A stretch of 6,425 bases of DNA, taken from Mycoplasmatota bacterium. Lineage in GTDB: Bacteria; Bacillota_I; Bacilli_A; Izemoplasmatales; Hujiaoplasmataceae. The notes beneath the pieces were generated by a model. The model ran no database searches. It saw only the letters and a program-made list of their open reading frames with translations, and had not been told where the DNA came from. Location: the NCBI GenBank assembly GCA_023132365.1, contig JAGLYJ010000065.1, forward strand, positions 1 to 6,425. Reading direction: 5' to 3'. Made by a program: the position numbers and the translations under genes. Positions 1-6,384 of the stretch are shown one piece after another (positions within the stretch are counted from its first letter, which is position 1; every line of letters begins with the position of its first letter).

Positions 1-323
1 TAAAGATTTATAGTAAAATGGACCGTTACTTTGCTGAACTTAATAATCCAGAATTAAAAGGATTAAGAAAAGCAGCTTTCGCTTTATTGCAAATCTTAAA
101 AATTTATCCATTTATGGATGCCAATGGTAGACTTGCTAGATTATTATTGAACTATCAATTAGAACTAGAAGGATTACTACCTATTTCAATCACCAAGGAT
201 ATGCGTAATGATTATTATAAGAACATAGATGAATACAAGATTAATAAAAAAATACAACCTTTTACAGAATTTATTGCTAAGATTGAAGAAAAGAGAATCA
301 AAGAATTTTTAGAGAGAGACTAA
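1..323 (+). CDS. Fic-domain protein, 3' part only (start off the left edge), catalytic His replaced by Tyr
   Basis: Fic proteins usually transfer AMP (sometimes other phosphate-containing groups) from a nucleotide to a hydroxyl side chain of a target protein. The signature HxFx(D/E)xNGRxxR is recognisable as IYPFMDANGRLAR, about 30-42 residues after the ATG at 18: Phe, Asp, Asn-Gly-Arg and the final Arg are kept, but the catalytic His position is Tyr (codon TAT). The following LLLNYQLELEGLLPI and the RNDYY segment fit the helices that normally follow the motif. The frame stays open to the left edge (codons from position 3), the ATG at 18 has no Shine-Dalgarno before it, and too little sequence precedes the motif for a full Fic core, so ATG 18 is probably an internal Met and the gene is cut by the window. 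The C-terminal end is Lys/Glu-rich. The target, any partner antitoxin and the regulatory class cannot be judged from this part. The family call is firm; activity is doubtful. Confidence 0.82.
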   Translation, partial: KIYSKMDRYFAELNNPELKGLRKAAFALLQILKIYPFMDANGRLARLLLNYQLELEGLLPISITKDMRNDYYKNIDEYKINKKIQPFTEFIAKIEEKRIKEFLERD

Positions 324-336
324 ATTCTCTCTTTTT
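311..336 (+). terminator. Candidate weak intrinsic terminator overlapping the Fic gene stop codon
   Basis: AGAGAGA (311-317) can pair perfectly with TCTCTCT (326-332) across an 8-base loop, and TTTTT (332-336) follows. This has the form of a Rho-independent terminator, but the stem is only 7 bp with three G-C pairs, and the loop includes the TAA stop at 321-323. The lplA Shine-Dalgarno starts at 340, leaving almost no room for a new promoter behind it. It may therefore only attenuate read-through into lplA, or be fortuitous. Confidence 0.4.
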
Positions 337-351
337 AATGGAGGACGGTTT

Positions 352-1320
352 ATGATTTATGTTAATTATCCAACAAATAAAACTGAGAGATTATCGTTTT
401 ATTTAGCAACTGAGGAGTTTTTAGCCAAAAAATATAAAGAAGAAGAATATTTCTTTATGTGGCAAGTTAAACCAACAGTTATTTTTGGTAGAAACCAACT
501 AATCGAAAATGAAGTTAATTTAGATTTCGTGAAAAGGAATAATATTGAATTTTATCGCAGGAAATCTGGTGGTGGATGTGTTTACTCTGATCCATCAAAT
601 ATTATGTTTTCATTTATAACACCAAGTATTAATAAAGATTTTGTTTTTGATACATATTTGGAGAAGATAGTTAGTTTGCTTAAGAGGCTTGGCCTTAACG
701 CATATTTCTCTGGAAGAAATGATATTCTTATTGATGGAATGAAAGTATCTGGTAATGCTTTTTATCGTTTAAATAATCGTTCCGTTGTACATGGAACAAT
801 GCTTTATAATACTGATTTAAGTGTAATGGTAAAGGCTATAACTCCAGATAATGAAAAACTAATATCAAAAGGTATTGATTCAGTAAGGTCAAGAGTAACA
901 AATATTAAAGACCATTTAGATATTTCAATTGAGGACTTTAAAAGTTTCTTTAAATCTAATATCTGTGGTCAATCAATCGTTTTATCAGAAGAAGATATTT
1001 TAGGTATTAGAGAGATTGAGAAACAGTACTTGCAAGCTGATTTTATTTATGGAAAGAATCCTAATTATACAGTTAAAAGAAAAGGCAGAACTGAAGCAGG
1101 GATACTAGAAATCTCAATTGAATTGAAAAATAACTTTGTTAAGAACATAAATATGTTGGGTGATTTCTTCTTAATTGAAGATGAAGATGAATTCTTAAAT
1201 TTATTTAAGAATGTTGAGTTCACTGAAACTGCTTTTAACAAGGTCTTAAAGAGCATAAAAATTGAAGAATATATCTATAATCTAAAAAAAGAAGAATTTA
1301 TAAAAATTTTATTTAATTAA
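352..1320 (+). CDS. lplA: Lipoate-protein ligase A
   Basis: This cytoplasmic enzyme activates lipoate with ATP to lipoyl-AMP and transfers it to a specific lysine on lipoyl domains, here most likely GcvH encoded two genes downstream. The 322 residues match a full-length two-domain LplA (usually about 320-340). In the catalytic domain, FYRRKSGGGCVYSD (67-80) is the RRxSGGG lipoyl-AMP loop, GRNDILIDGMKVSGNA (121-136) carries the active-site lysine Lys131, HGTMLY (147-152) follows, and KGIDSVRSRVTNI (173-185) is the conserved adenylate-binding segment. Residues from about 230 on (FIYGKNPNYT, then LGDFF at 269-273) are the C-terminal accessory domain. One oddity is that the usual VYHDxGN reads VYSDPSN, with His and Gly replaced by Ser. 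The start is supported by GGAGGA at 340-345, six bases before ATG. It lies 37 bases before gcvT, which fits a role in making active H-protein. An octanoyltransferase (LipM/LipL-like) is less likely because of the C-terminal domain and the GRND/SGNA motifs. Confidence 0.93.
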   Translation: MIYVNYPTNKTERLSFYLATEEFLAKKYKEEEYFFMWQVKPTVIFGRNQLIENEVNLDFVKRNNIEFYRRKSGGGCVYSDPSNIMFSFITPSINKDFVFDTYLEKIVSLLKRLGLNAYFSGRNDILIDGMKVSGNAFYRLNNRSVVHGTMLYNTDLSVMVKAITPDNEKLISKGIDSVRSRVTNIKDHLDISIEDFKSFFKSNICGQSIVLSEEDILGIREIEKQYLQADFIYGKNPNYTVKRKGRTEAGILEISIELKNNFVKNINMLGDFFLIEDEDEFLNLFKNVEFTETAFNKVLKSIKIEEYIYNLKKEEFIKILFN

Positions 1321-1332
1321 AATCAATTATTT

Positions 1333-1341
1333 TGATATAAT
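1333..1341 (+). promoter_or_regulatory. Candidate extended -10 promoter element before gcvT
   Basis: TGATATAAT at 1333-1341 is an exact extended -10 (TGn followed by TATAAT at 1336-1341) in the only gap between lplA and gcvT. A weak TTAATT lies at 1313-1318 with 17-base spacing as a poor -35, which an extended -10 can tolerate. Counting from the hexamer, transcription would begin near 1348, giving a leader of only about 10 bases that starts inside the gcvT Shine-Dalgarno. That makes it either a very short-leader promoter or a chance match in AT-rich DNA, with gcvT read through from lplA. Confidence 0.33.
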
Positions 1342-1346
1342 AATCT

Positions 1347-1353
1347 AGAGGTG
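1347..1353 (+). promoter_or_regulatory. Ribosome binding site of gcvT
   Basis: AGAGGTG sits four bases before the ATG at 1358, which is close but workable. It fixes the gcvT start, since no other start codon in this frame has such a site. Confidence 0.7.
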
Positions 1354-1357
1354 TATT

Positions 1358-2461
1358 ATGCTAAAAATTAAGAAGACATGTCTTTATGATGAACATGTTA
1401 AATTAAATGCGAAAATGGAAGAGTTTGCAGGTTATGAAATGCCGATTGTTTATACTTCTATAAAAGAAGAACACGAGTCTATAAGACAAAACGTCGGCAT
1501 GTTTGATGTTAGTCACATGGGTGAGTTTATTATAAAAGGTCCTGAAGCGACTAATTTTGTAAATCATGTATTTACTAATGAAATCATAAGCAAAGAAAAT
1601 GGATCTGTTACATATGGAATGATGTGCTATGAAAATGGTACTATAGTTGATGATTTACTTGTTTATAAAATTAATGATTTTGAGTATTTATTTGTAGTAA
1701 ATGCCAGCAATATTGCTAAAGATTATTCTTGGGTAATTGAGCAAACTGAAGATTTTGATGTTACTATAAATAATGTGTCTAGTGAGTATTCAGAAATAGC
1801 TATTCAAGGACCAAATGCTGAGGCTGCAGTTAAGGCGCTTTTGAACATTAATTTAGATGATTTAAAATTCTTTTACTTTGGTAATTTTGAATATGGTAAT
1901 CACTCATTATTAATTTCAAGAACTGGTTATACTGGTGAAGATGGATTTGAGATTTATGCTTACAGTGATGCGATTTTAGAAATTTGGAGAAAATTTGTTG
2001 AAGGTGATGTAACTCCTTGTGGACTTGGCTCAAGAGATACACTCAGGTTTGAAGCAGCTTTACCTTTGTATGGACATGAGATGTCAGACAAAATCACACC
2101 ATTAGAGGCAGGACTTAAGTTTTTTACAAAGATTGATAGTGAATTTGATTTTTTAGGAAAAGCAGCTTTACTAAAACAGAAAGAAACGGGTTTAACTAGA
2201 AGAGTGGTTGGAGTAGAGCTTATCAAGAGGTCAATTCCTAGAGCTAACTATCCAGTTTACGTTGGAGAACAAGAAGTAGGGTATGTAACGACAGGTTATT
2301 TATCTGTTACATTAAATAAACCTATTGCTCTAGCAATGATAGATCGCCCCTTTACAAAAAAAGGCACTGAAATACAAATTAAAATCAGAAACAAAATGTT
2401 TCCTGGTTTTATAAGAGATAAAAAATTCTTAAAGAAAAATTATAAATCGAAGGGAGCTTAA
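1358..2461 (+). CDS. gcvT: Aminomethyltransferase, glycine cleavage system T-protein
   Basis: GcvT takes the aminomethyl group from the lipoyl arm of H-protein, releases ammonia and forms 5,10-methylenetetrahydrofolate. The 367-residue length is normal for the family (about 360-375). Conserved parts appear in order: EEFAGYEMPIVY (21-32), GMFDVSHMGE (47-56), GTIVDDLLVY (94-103) holding the catalytic Asp of the VDD motif, VVNASN (113-118) at the folate site, AIQGP (148-152), SRTGYTGEDGFEIY (187-200), GLGSRDTLRFEA (222-233), PLYGHEM (236-242) and GYVTTGYLSVTLNKPIALA (308-326). The last motif is usually TSGxxSPTL, so TTGYLSVTL is a mild variant. The C-terminus ends in a lysine-rich tail. It is the first gene of the T-H-PA-PB block, and gcvH begins one base after its stop. 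The 37-base upstream gap is too short for a glycine riboswitch. Related folate enzymes (e.g. YgfZ, sarcosine or dimethylglycine dehydrogenases) are excluded by the motifs and the neighbours. Confidence 0.97.
   Translation: MLKIKKTCLYDEHVKLNAKMEEFAGYEMPIVYTSIKEEHESIRQNVGMFDVSHMGEFIIKGPEATNFVNHVFTNEIISKENGSVTYGMMCYENGTIVDDLLVYKINDFEYLFVVNASNIAKDYSWVIEQTEDFDVTINNVSSEYSEIAIQGPNAEAAVKALLNINLDDLKFFYFGNFEYGNHSLLISRTGYTGEDGFEIYAYSDAILEIWRKFVEGDVTPCGLGSRDTLRFEAALPLYGHEMSDKITPLEAGLKFFTKIDSEFDFLGKAALLKQKETGLTRRVVGVELIKRSIPRANYPVYVGEQEVGYVTTGYLSVTLNKPIALAMIDRPFTKKGTEIQIKIRNKMFPGFIRDKKFLKKNYKSKGA
2450..2456 (+). promoter_or_regulatory. Ribosome binding site of gcvH inside the end of gcvT
   Basis: AAGGGAG lies within the last codons of gcvT, six bases before the gcvH ATG at 2463. 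The two genes are separated by a single base, so translation of gcvH is probably coupled to gcvT. Confidence 0.7.
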
Positions 2462-2462
2462 T

Positions 2463-2840
2463 ATGAGCAAAGTTTTAGATGGACTTTTATATAGTGAAAG
2501 TCATGAATGGATTAAAAAATTAAGTGATGATGAAGTACTAATTGGGATTACTGAATTTGCAGCTGAACAATTAGGTAGTATTGTTTTCGTTGATCTTCCA
2601 GAAGCAGAGGATACAATAGAAAAAGATTCTGAATTTGGCGCAGTTGAGTCTGTTAAGGCTGCTTCTGATTTAGTCGCACCTCTAAGTGGTGAAGTAATGG
2701 AAATGAATGAAGATTTAGTTGGTGAACCTGAATTAGTAAATGAAGATGCTTTTGGAGCATGGTTTATTAAAATTAAACTTACAAATCCAGAAGAACTCGA
2801 TAGTTTATTAAGTCCAGAAGAATACAAAAACTTTATTTAG
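2463..2840 (+). CDS. gcvH: Glycine cleavage system H-protein (lipoyl carrier)
   Basis: GcvH carries the aminomethyl intermediate on a lipoyl arm between the P- and T-proteins and is then reoxidised by dihydrolipoamide dehydrogenase. The 125 residues match the usual H-protein length. HEWIKK (14-19) opens the fold, GITEFAAEQLGSIVFVDLP (28-46) is the classic H-protein segment, and FGAVESVKAASDL (58-70) holds the lipoylation site with Lys65 in ESVKA. The core ends with APLSGEV and the FGAWFIKIKL strand. All parts for lipoylation are intact, and LplA in the same locus can supply the cofactor. The sequence is strongly acidic, as is usual for this family. It starts one base after gcvT, with gcvPA 10 bases downstream. 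A stand-alone regulatory GcvH-like protein, as in some lipoate-relay systems, is unlikely given the complete T-H-PA-PB order. Confidence 0.98.
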   Translation: MSKVLDGLLYSESHEWIKKLSDDEVLIGITEFAAEQLGSIVFVDLPEAEDTIEKDSEFGAVESVKAASDLVAPLSGEVMEMNEDLVGEPELVNEDAFGAWFIKIKLTNPEELDSLLSPEEYKNFI

Positions 2841-2850
2841 TGAGGTAAAA

Positions 2851-4185
2851 ATGTTTAAATATTTTCCGCACACAAAAGAAGATATAAACAAAATGCTTAA
2901 GGATATAAATATCTCATCAATTGATGAGTTATTTAGTCAAATATCTAAAAATGTGTTATTAAAAGAAGACTACAATATTAAATCTGAAATGTCTGAGTTA
3001 GAAATCAGAGAATATTTTAAAAACCTCAGCAATGAGAATCAAGAACTTACTATATTTTCAGGTTTAGGATTATATGACCATTATCAACCCGCAATCATTG
3101 ATGCAATAACATCAAGACAAGAGTTTTTAACATCATATACACCTTATCAGCCAGAGATTTCTCAAGGAACTTTACAATACATTTTTGAATATCAATCTAT
3201 GATACAAGCATTAACTGGTTTAGATGTCTCTAATGCTTCTATGTATGATGGCTCTACAGCCTCTGCAGAAGCGTGTTTTATGGCGTGCAATATAACTAGA
3301 AGAAAAAAAGTATTAATTTCAGAAACAGTAAATCCAAATACAATTAATGTAATTAAAACTTATTTGAAATTCAGAGGGTATGACTTTGAATTTATTTCAA
3401 GTAAGAATGGTGTTTTTGATGTTGAAGATTTTAAAAACAAAATGAGTAAGGAATATGCTAGTGTAATTGTTCAAAGTCCAAATTTCTTTGGATTAATTGA
3501 AGATTATACTGGTGTTAGTGAAATTGCTCATGAATATAAAGGCTTACTTATTCAAAATAGTGATCCAAGTACTTTAGCGGTTCTTAAATCGCCTATGGAA
3601 AATGGAGCTGATATTGCCTGTGGTGATTGTCAAAGTTTGGGAGTACCACTTGCTTTTGGTGGACCAGCACTAGGATATTTAGCTACTTTGAAAAAGTATG
3701 TTAGAAAATTGCCAGGTAGAATAGCTGGGTATACAACTGACTCTAATGGTTTGAGAGCATATGTACTTACATTACAAGCGCGAGAACAACATATAAGACG
3801 TTCAAAGGCAAATAGTAATATATGTTCCAATCAATCGTTAATAGCTTTATATGTTACGGTTTATAGTGCTTTAATGGGTAAAAGTGGATTAGAAGAAGTT
3901 AACAAACTTTCTTATCAAAATGCACATTACATGTATGATAAGTTACTCGCTACTGGAAAGTTTTATGATAACTTTAAGAAACCATTTCTTAAAGAATTTA
4001 CCTTAGAAACAACAATCTCTCATGATTTAATAGGCGAAGCTCTACTAGAAAATAATATATTTGGTGGCTTTAGCTTAGAAAAAATCTCTGATAAATATGA
4101 AAACTTAATAAATTTCGCCGCAACTGAAAAAAGAACCAAATCAGAAATTGATAAGTTAATTAAAGTATTGGAGGGATTATCATGA
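2851..4185 (+). CDS. gcvPA: Glycine dehydrogenase (decarboxylating) subunit 1, P-protein alpha
   Basis: GcvPA is the N-terminal half-equivalent of P-protein and, with GcvPB, decarboxylates glycine and loads the aminomethyl group on GcvH. The 444 residues are typical. Visible family motifs are YFPHTKEDI (4-12), FSGLGLYDHYQP (69-80, usually GAGxYDHY), TSYTPYQPEISQGTLQ (94-109), MYDGSTASAEA (131-141), GDCQSLGVPLAFGGPALG (258-275), LPGRIAG (287-293) and QHIRRSKANSNICSNQ (313-328). The fold is PLP-transferase-like, but in the two-subunit enzyme the PLP-binding lysine sits on GcvPB, and I see no HKTF motif here. GAGGT at 2842-2846, four bases before ATG, sets the start. Its TGA stop overlaps the gcvPB start as ATGA, so the two subunits are probably made by coupled translation in equal amounts. 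Confidence 0.98.
   Translation: MFKYFPHTKEDINKMLKDINISSIDELFSQISKNVLLKEDYNIKSEMSELEIREYFKNLSNENQELTIFSGLGLYDHYQPAIIDAITSRQEFLTSYTPYQPEISQGTLQYIFEYQSMIQALTGLDVSNASMYDGSTASAEACFMACNITRRKKVLISETVNPNTINVIKTYLKFRGYDFEFISSKNGVFDVEDFKNKMSKEYASVIVQSPNFFGLIEDYTGVSEIAHEYKGLLIQNSDPSTLAVLKSPMENGADIACGDCQSLGVPLAFGGPALGYLATLKKYVRKLPGRIAGYTTDSNGLRAYVLTLQAREQHIRRSKANSNICSNQSLIALYVTVYSALMGKSGLEEVNKLSYQNAHYMYDKLLATGKFYDNFKKPFLKEFTLETTISHDLIGEALLENNIFGGFSLEKISDKYENLINFAATEKRTKSEIDKLIKVLEGLS
4170..4185 (+). promoter_or_regulatory. Ribosome binding site and ATGA stop-start overlap joining gcvPA to gcvPB
   Basis: GGAGGG at 4170-4175 lies six bases before the gcvPB ATG at 4182, inside the last codons of gcvPA. The gcvPB ATG shares bases with the gcvPA TGA stop (4183-4185). 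This arrangement indicates translational coupling between two subunits that act as a 1:1 pair. Confidence 0.8.
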
Positions 4186-5651
4186 ACTACAATAAATTAA
4201 TTTTCGAATTATCGATTCCCGGTAGAATTGGTTACTCTTTGCCTAAAGAAAACTATCCAAACTATCAATTAAAAGATTTAACTGAACATTTAAGAGATTC
4301 TGACTTACTATTACCAGAAGTTAGTGAACTAGATTGTGTGAGACATTATTCAAATGTTTCTAAGAAAAACTTCGGTGTAGAAAATGGTTTTTATCCTTTA
4401 GGATCTTGTACTATGAAGTATAACCCTAAGATCAATGAAGAAATAGCCAAAAGCTATTCTTTTACTAAACTTCATCCTTATCAGCCAATAAGAACTACTC
4501 AAGGAGCTTTAAGAGTTTATCATGAATTACAAGTTGCTCTTAGTGAAATATCTGGCTTAGCTGAGTTTTCTCTTAATCCTTATGCAGGTGCACATGGTGA
4601 ACTTGTAGGGCTTATGGTAATGAAGGAATATCATGCAACAAGAAAAGATTTTAAACGTACTAAAGTAATCATTCCTGATTCTGCTCATGGATCTAATCCT
4701 GCATCAACAGTTGTTTGTGGGATGGAAGTAGTAGAAATCAAATCAAATGAGTTAGGCATGGTAGATATTGAATCATTAAAATCTGTGTTAAGTGATGAAA
4801 TTGCAGGAATGATGTTGACAAATCCAAATACTCTAGGTATCTTTGAAAGTGATATCTGTGAAATAACCAAACTTATTCATGATGCTGGAGGATTAATGTA
4901 TTATGATGGAGCTAATCTAAATGCTATGCTAGGAAAAGTTAGGCCTGGGGACATGGGATTTGATATTATGCATATTAACTTGCATAAGACTTTCTCAACA
5001 CCACATGGTGGTGGTGGACCAGGAGCTGGGCCAATAGGAGTAAGAGATTTCCTTGTTGATTATTTACCAAATCCAAGAGTCAAAAAAATGGATGATTATT
5101 ATTATATTGCTAATACAGCTGAAAGTTTAGGGCAAATAAGCTCTTTCTTTGGGAATTTCTTAGTTGAGTTAAGAGCTTATTCATACATTTTAACTTTAGG
5201 AAAAGAAAACTTAATGAATGTTGGAAAATTAGCAACATTAAATGCAAACTATATTAGAAACGCTTTGAAAGATGATTATTATCTTCCAATTGAAGGATAT
5301 TGTATGCATGAAGTAGTATTTGATGGATTGTTAGATAACCCAAATGAAATTAGAACATTTGATGTTGCTAAAAGATTATTGGATTATGGGATGCATGCTC
5401 CAACAATATATTTTCCTTTATTATTCCATCAAGCAATAATGATAGAACCAACTGAAACAGAATCGCTTCAAACAATAGATGAATTTATAAAAGTAATGAA
5501 ATTAATCGCTAAAGAAGCTAGAACTACGCCAGAATTATTAAGAAACGCACCAATAAACACACCAATCACAAGAACTGATGAGGTTTTTGCTGCTAAAGCA
5601 ATGATTTTCTCATATCGTGATTATTTAGAATATATAAATAGAAAGGTTTGA
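4182..5651 (+). CDS. gcvPB: Glycine dehydrogenase (decarboxylating) subunit 2, P-protein beta, PLP-binding
   Basis: GcvPB bears the pyridoxal phosphate that forms the glycine aldimine and drives its decarboxylation. The 489-residue length is normal. The motif YPLGSCTMKYNP (71-82) is diagnostic for the family. DSAHGSNPAS (166-175) lines the cofactor pocket, YYDGANLNA (240-248) has the Asp expected to contact the PLP ring nitrogen, and INLHKTFSTPHGGGGPGAGP (265-284) has Lys269 as the Schiff-base lysine, followed by the glycine-rich phosphate-contacting loop. All key residues are present, so the enzyme should be active. The TGA stop, together with TGG for Trp, shows the standard genetic code. 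It overlaps gcvPA by four bases, and the next gene begins four bases after its stop. Confidence 0.98.
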   Translation: MNYNKLIFELSIPGRIGYSLPKENYPNYQLKDLTEHLRDSDLLLPEVSELDCVRHYSNVSKKNFGVENGFYPLGSCTMKYNPKINEEIAKSYSFTKLHPYQPIRTTQGALRVYHELQVALSEISGLAEFSLNPYAGAHGELVGLMVMKEYHATRKDFKRTKVIIPDSAHGSNPASTVVCGMEVVEIKSNELGMVDIESLKSVLSDEIAGMMLTNPNTLGIFESDICEITKLIHDAGGLMYYDGANLNAMLGKVRPGDMGFDIMHINLHKTFSTPHGGGGPGAGPIGVRDFLVDYLPNPRVKKMDDYYYIANTAESLGQISSFFGNFLVELRAYSYILTLGKENLMNVGKLATLNANYIRNALKDDYYLPIEGYCMHEVVFDGLLDNPNEIRTFDVAKRLLDYGMHAPTIYFPLLFHQAIMIEPTETESLQTIDEFIKVMKLIAKEARTTPELLRNAPINTPITRTDEVFAAKAMIFSYRDYLEYINRKV

Positions 5652-5655
5652 TTTT

Positions 5656-6384
5656 ATGGATTTTGGATTTTTTGGAATTATTGATGTTGCTATAATTTTA
5701 ACTGTAATACTTTTTGTAATAATAGGTTGGAAAAAAGGGTTTTTAGAGAAGGTTATTTCTATGGCATCTTCAGTATTTGGATTAATAGCTTCAGTTATAT
5801 TAGCTAGACCATTTTCAAATGTTTTAAGGGGCTGGTTTGGTGAAGGTATTGAATCTAGTATTAATGATTACCTAATGTCAAGAAGTGGTGAGTTTGCTGC
5901 TGAGTTAACTGAACCAAATTTAAGAAGTGCTTTAGAGGGGTTAAGTTTACCAGATTTTATGGTAGATTGGATTGCTGAATCAGTTGATTTTACCCAAGTT
6001 ACAAATTCTATTATAGATTCAATTACACCTTTAATTCTTACATTATCATTATTGGTAATTGCATTTATTTCACTTTTCTTTGGATCAATGATTATTTTCT
6101 TCTTGTTAAGATTATTAGCAAAAGGAATCACGTCAATACCTGTTATTAAACAAGCGGATAAATTTCTTGGAGTTATATTTGGACTTTTAAAAGTAGCTTT
6201 ATTCATCTATATCTTATTATTTGTACTTGCATTGTTAATTAATATACCGGCGATTAACGAAATGATTTATGAGTTCTTAGATGTTGATATGCAGCTGAGC
6301 TCAGATGAATTCAGGCTTAGTAAATACCTGTATGATAATAATTTATTGAGAAATATAATTAATGTATTCGTAACAATATTGTAA
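5656..6384 (+). CDS. CvpA-family-like multipass membrane protein
   Basis: The 242-residue product looks like an integral membrane protein with four hydrophobic segments: about 8-25 (IIDVAIILTVILFVIIGW), 33-50, 125-154 and 170-196. The N-terminal pattern of an Asp in the first helix followed by GWKKGFLEKV, and the later KQADKFLGVIFGLLK segment before the last helix, resemble the CvpA (colicin V production) family. The loop at about 55-120 is rich in charged and polar residues and probably lies outside the membrane helices. No catalytic motif is seen. CvpA proteins are widespread and poorly understood, linked by name to colicin V export and in several bacteria to envelope integrity. The start is backed by AGAAAGG at 5640-5646, nine bases upstream. 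Only four bases separate it from gcvPB, so co-transcription is likely. In many Bacillota a cvpA homologue sits before mutS2, so the next gene off the right edge may be that, which cannot be seen here. Confidence 0.72.
   Translation: MDFGFFGIIDVAIILTVILFVIIGWKKGFLEKVISMASSVFGLIASVILARPFSNVLRGWFGEGIESSINDYLMSRSGEFAAELTEPNLRSALEGLSLPDFMVDWIAESVDFTQVTNSIIDSITPLILTLSLLVIAFISLFFGSMIIFFLLRLLAKGITSIPVIKQADKFLGVIFGLLKVALFIYILLFVLALLINIPAINEMIYEFLDVDMQLSSDEFRLSKYLYDNNLLRNIINVFVTIL

Noticed and set aside
18..20. ATG at 18 as the true start of the Fic-domain protein
   Set aside because: The frame is open to the left edge, no ribosome binding site precedes this ATG, and the resulting 101-residue protein would lack most of the Fic core before the motif. 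It is more likely an internal Met.
1191..1212. Inverted repeat ATTCTTAAAT / ATTTAAGAAT with a 2-base centre
   Set aside because: It lies inside lplA coding sequence, is nearly all A/T, has no T-run after it, and the central gap is too small for a natural loop without opening the stem. Chance is the simplest explanation.
1276..1281. TATAAT within the 3' end of lplA as a promoter for gcvT
   Set aside because: There is no TGn extension and no TTGACA-like sequence at 16-18 bases upstream. The hexamer falls in Ile/Tyr/Asn codons of AT-rich coding DNA, where it is expected by chance.
1960..2226. Minus-strand open frame of 88 codons opposite gcvT
   Set aside because: It lies entirely within highly conserved GcvT coding sequence and has no motif of its own.
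2501..2827. Minus-strand open frame of 108 codons opposite gcvH
   Set aside because: It is wholly antisense to a certain gene, is serine-rich as expected from complement codons, and shows no family motif or separate promoter evidence.
5868..6206. Minus-strand open frame of 112 codons opposite the CvpA-like gene
   Set aside because: It is antisense to a gene with clear membrane-segment structure and its own ribosome binding site; the translation resembles no recognised family.
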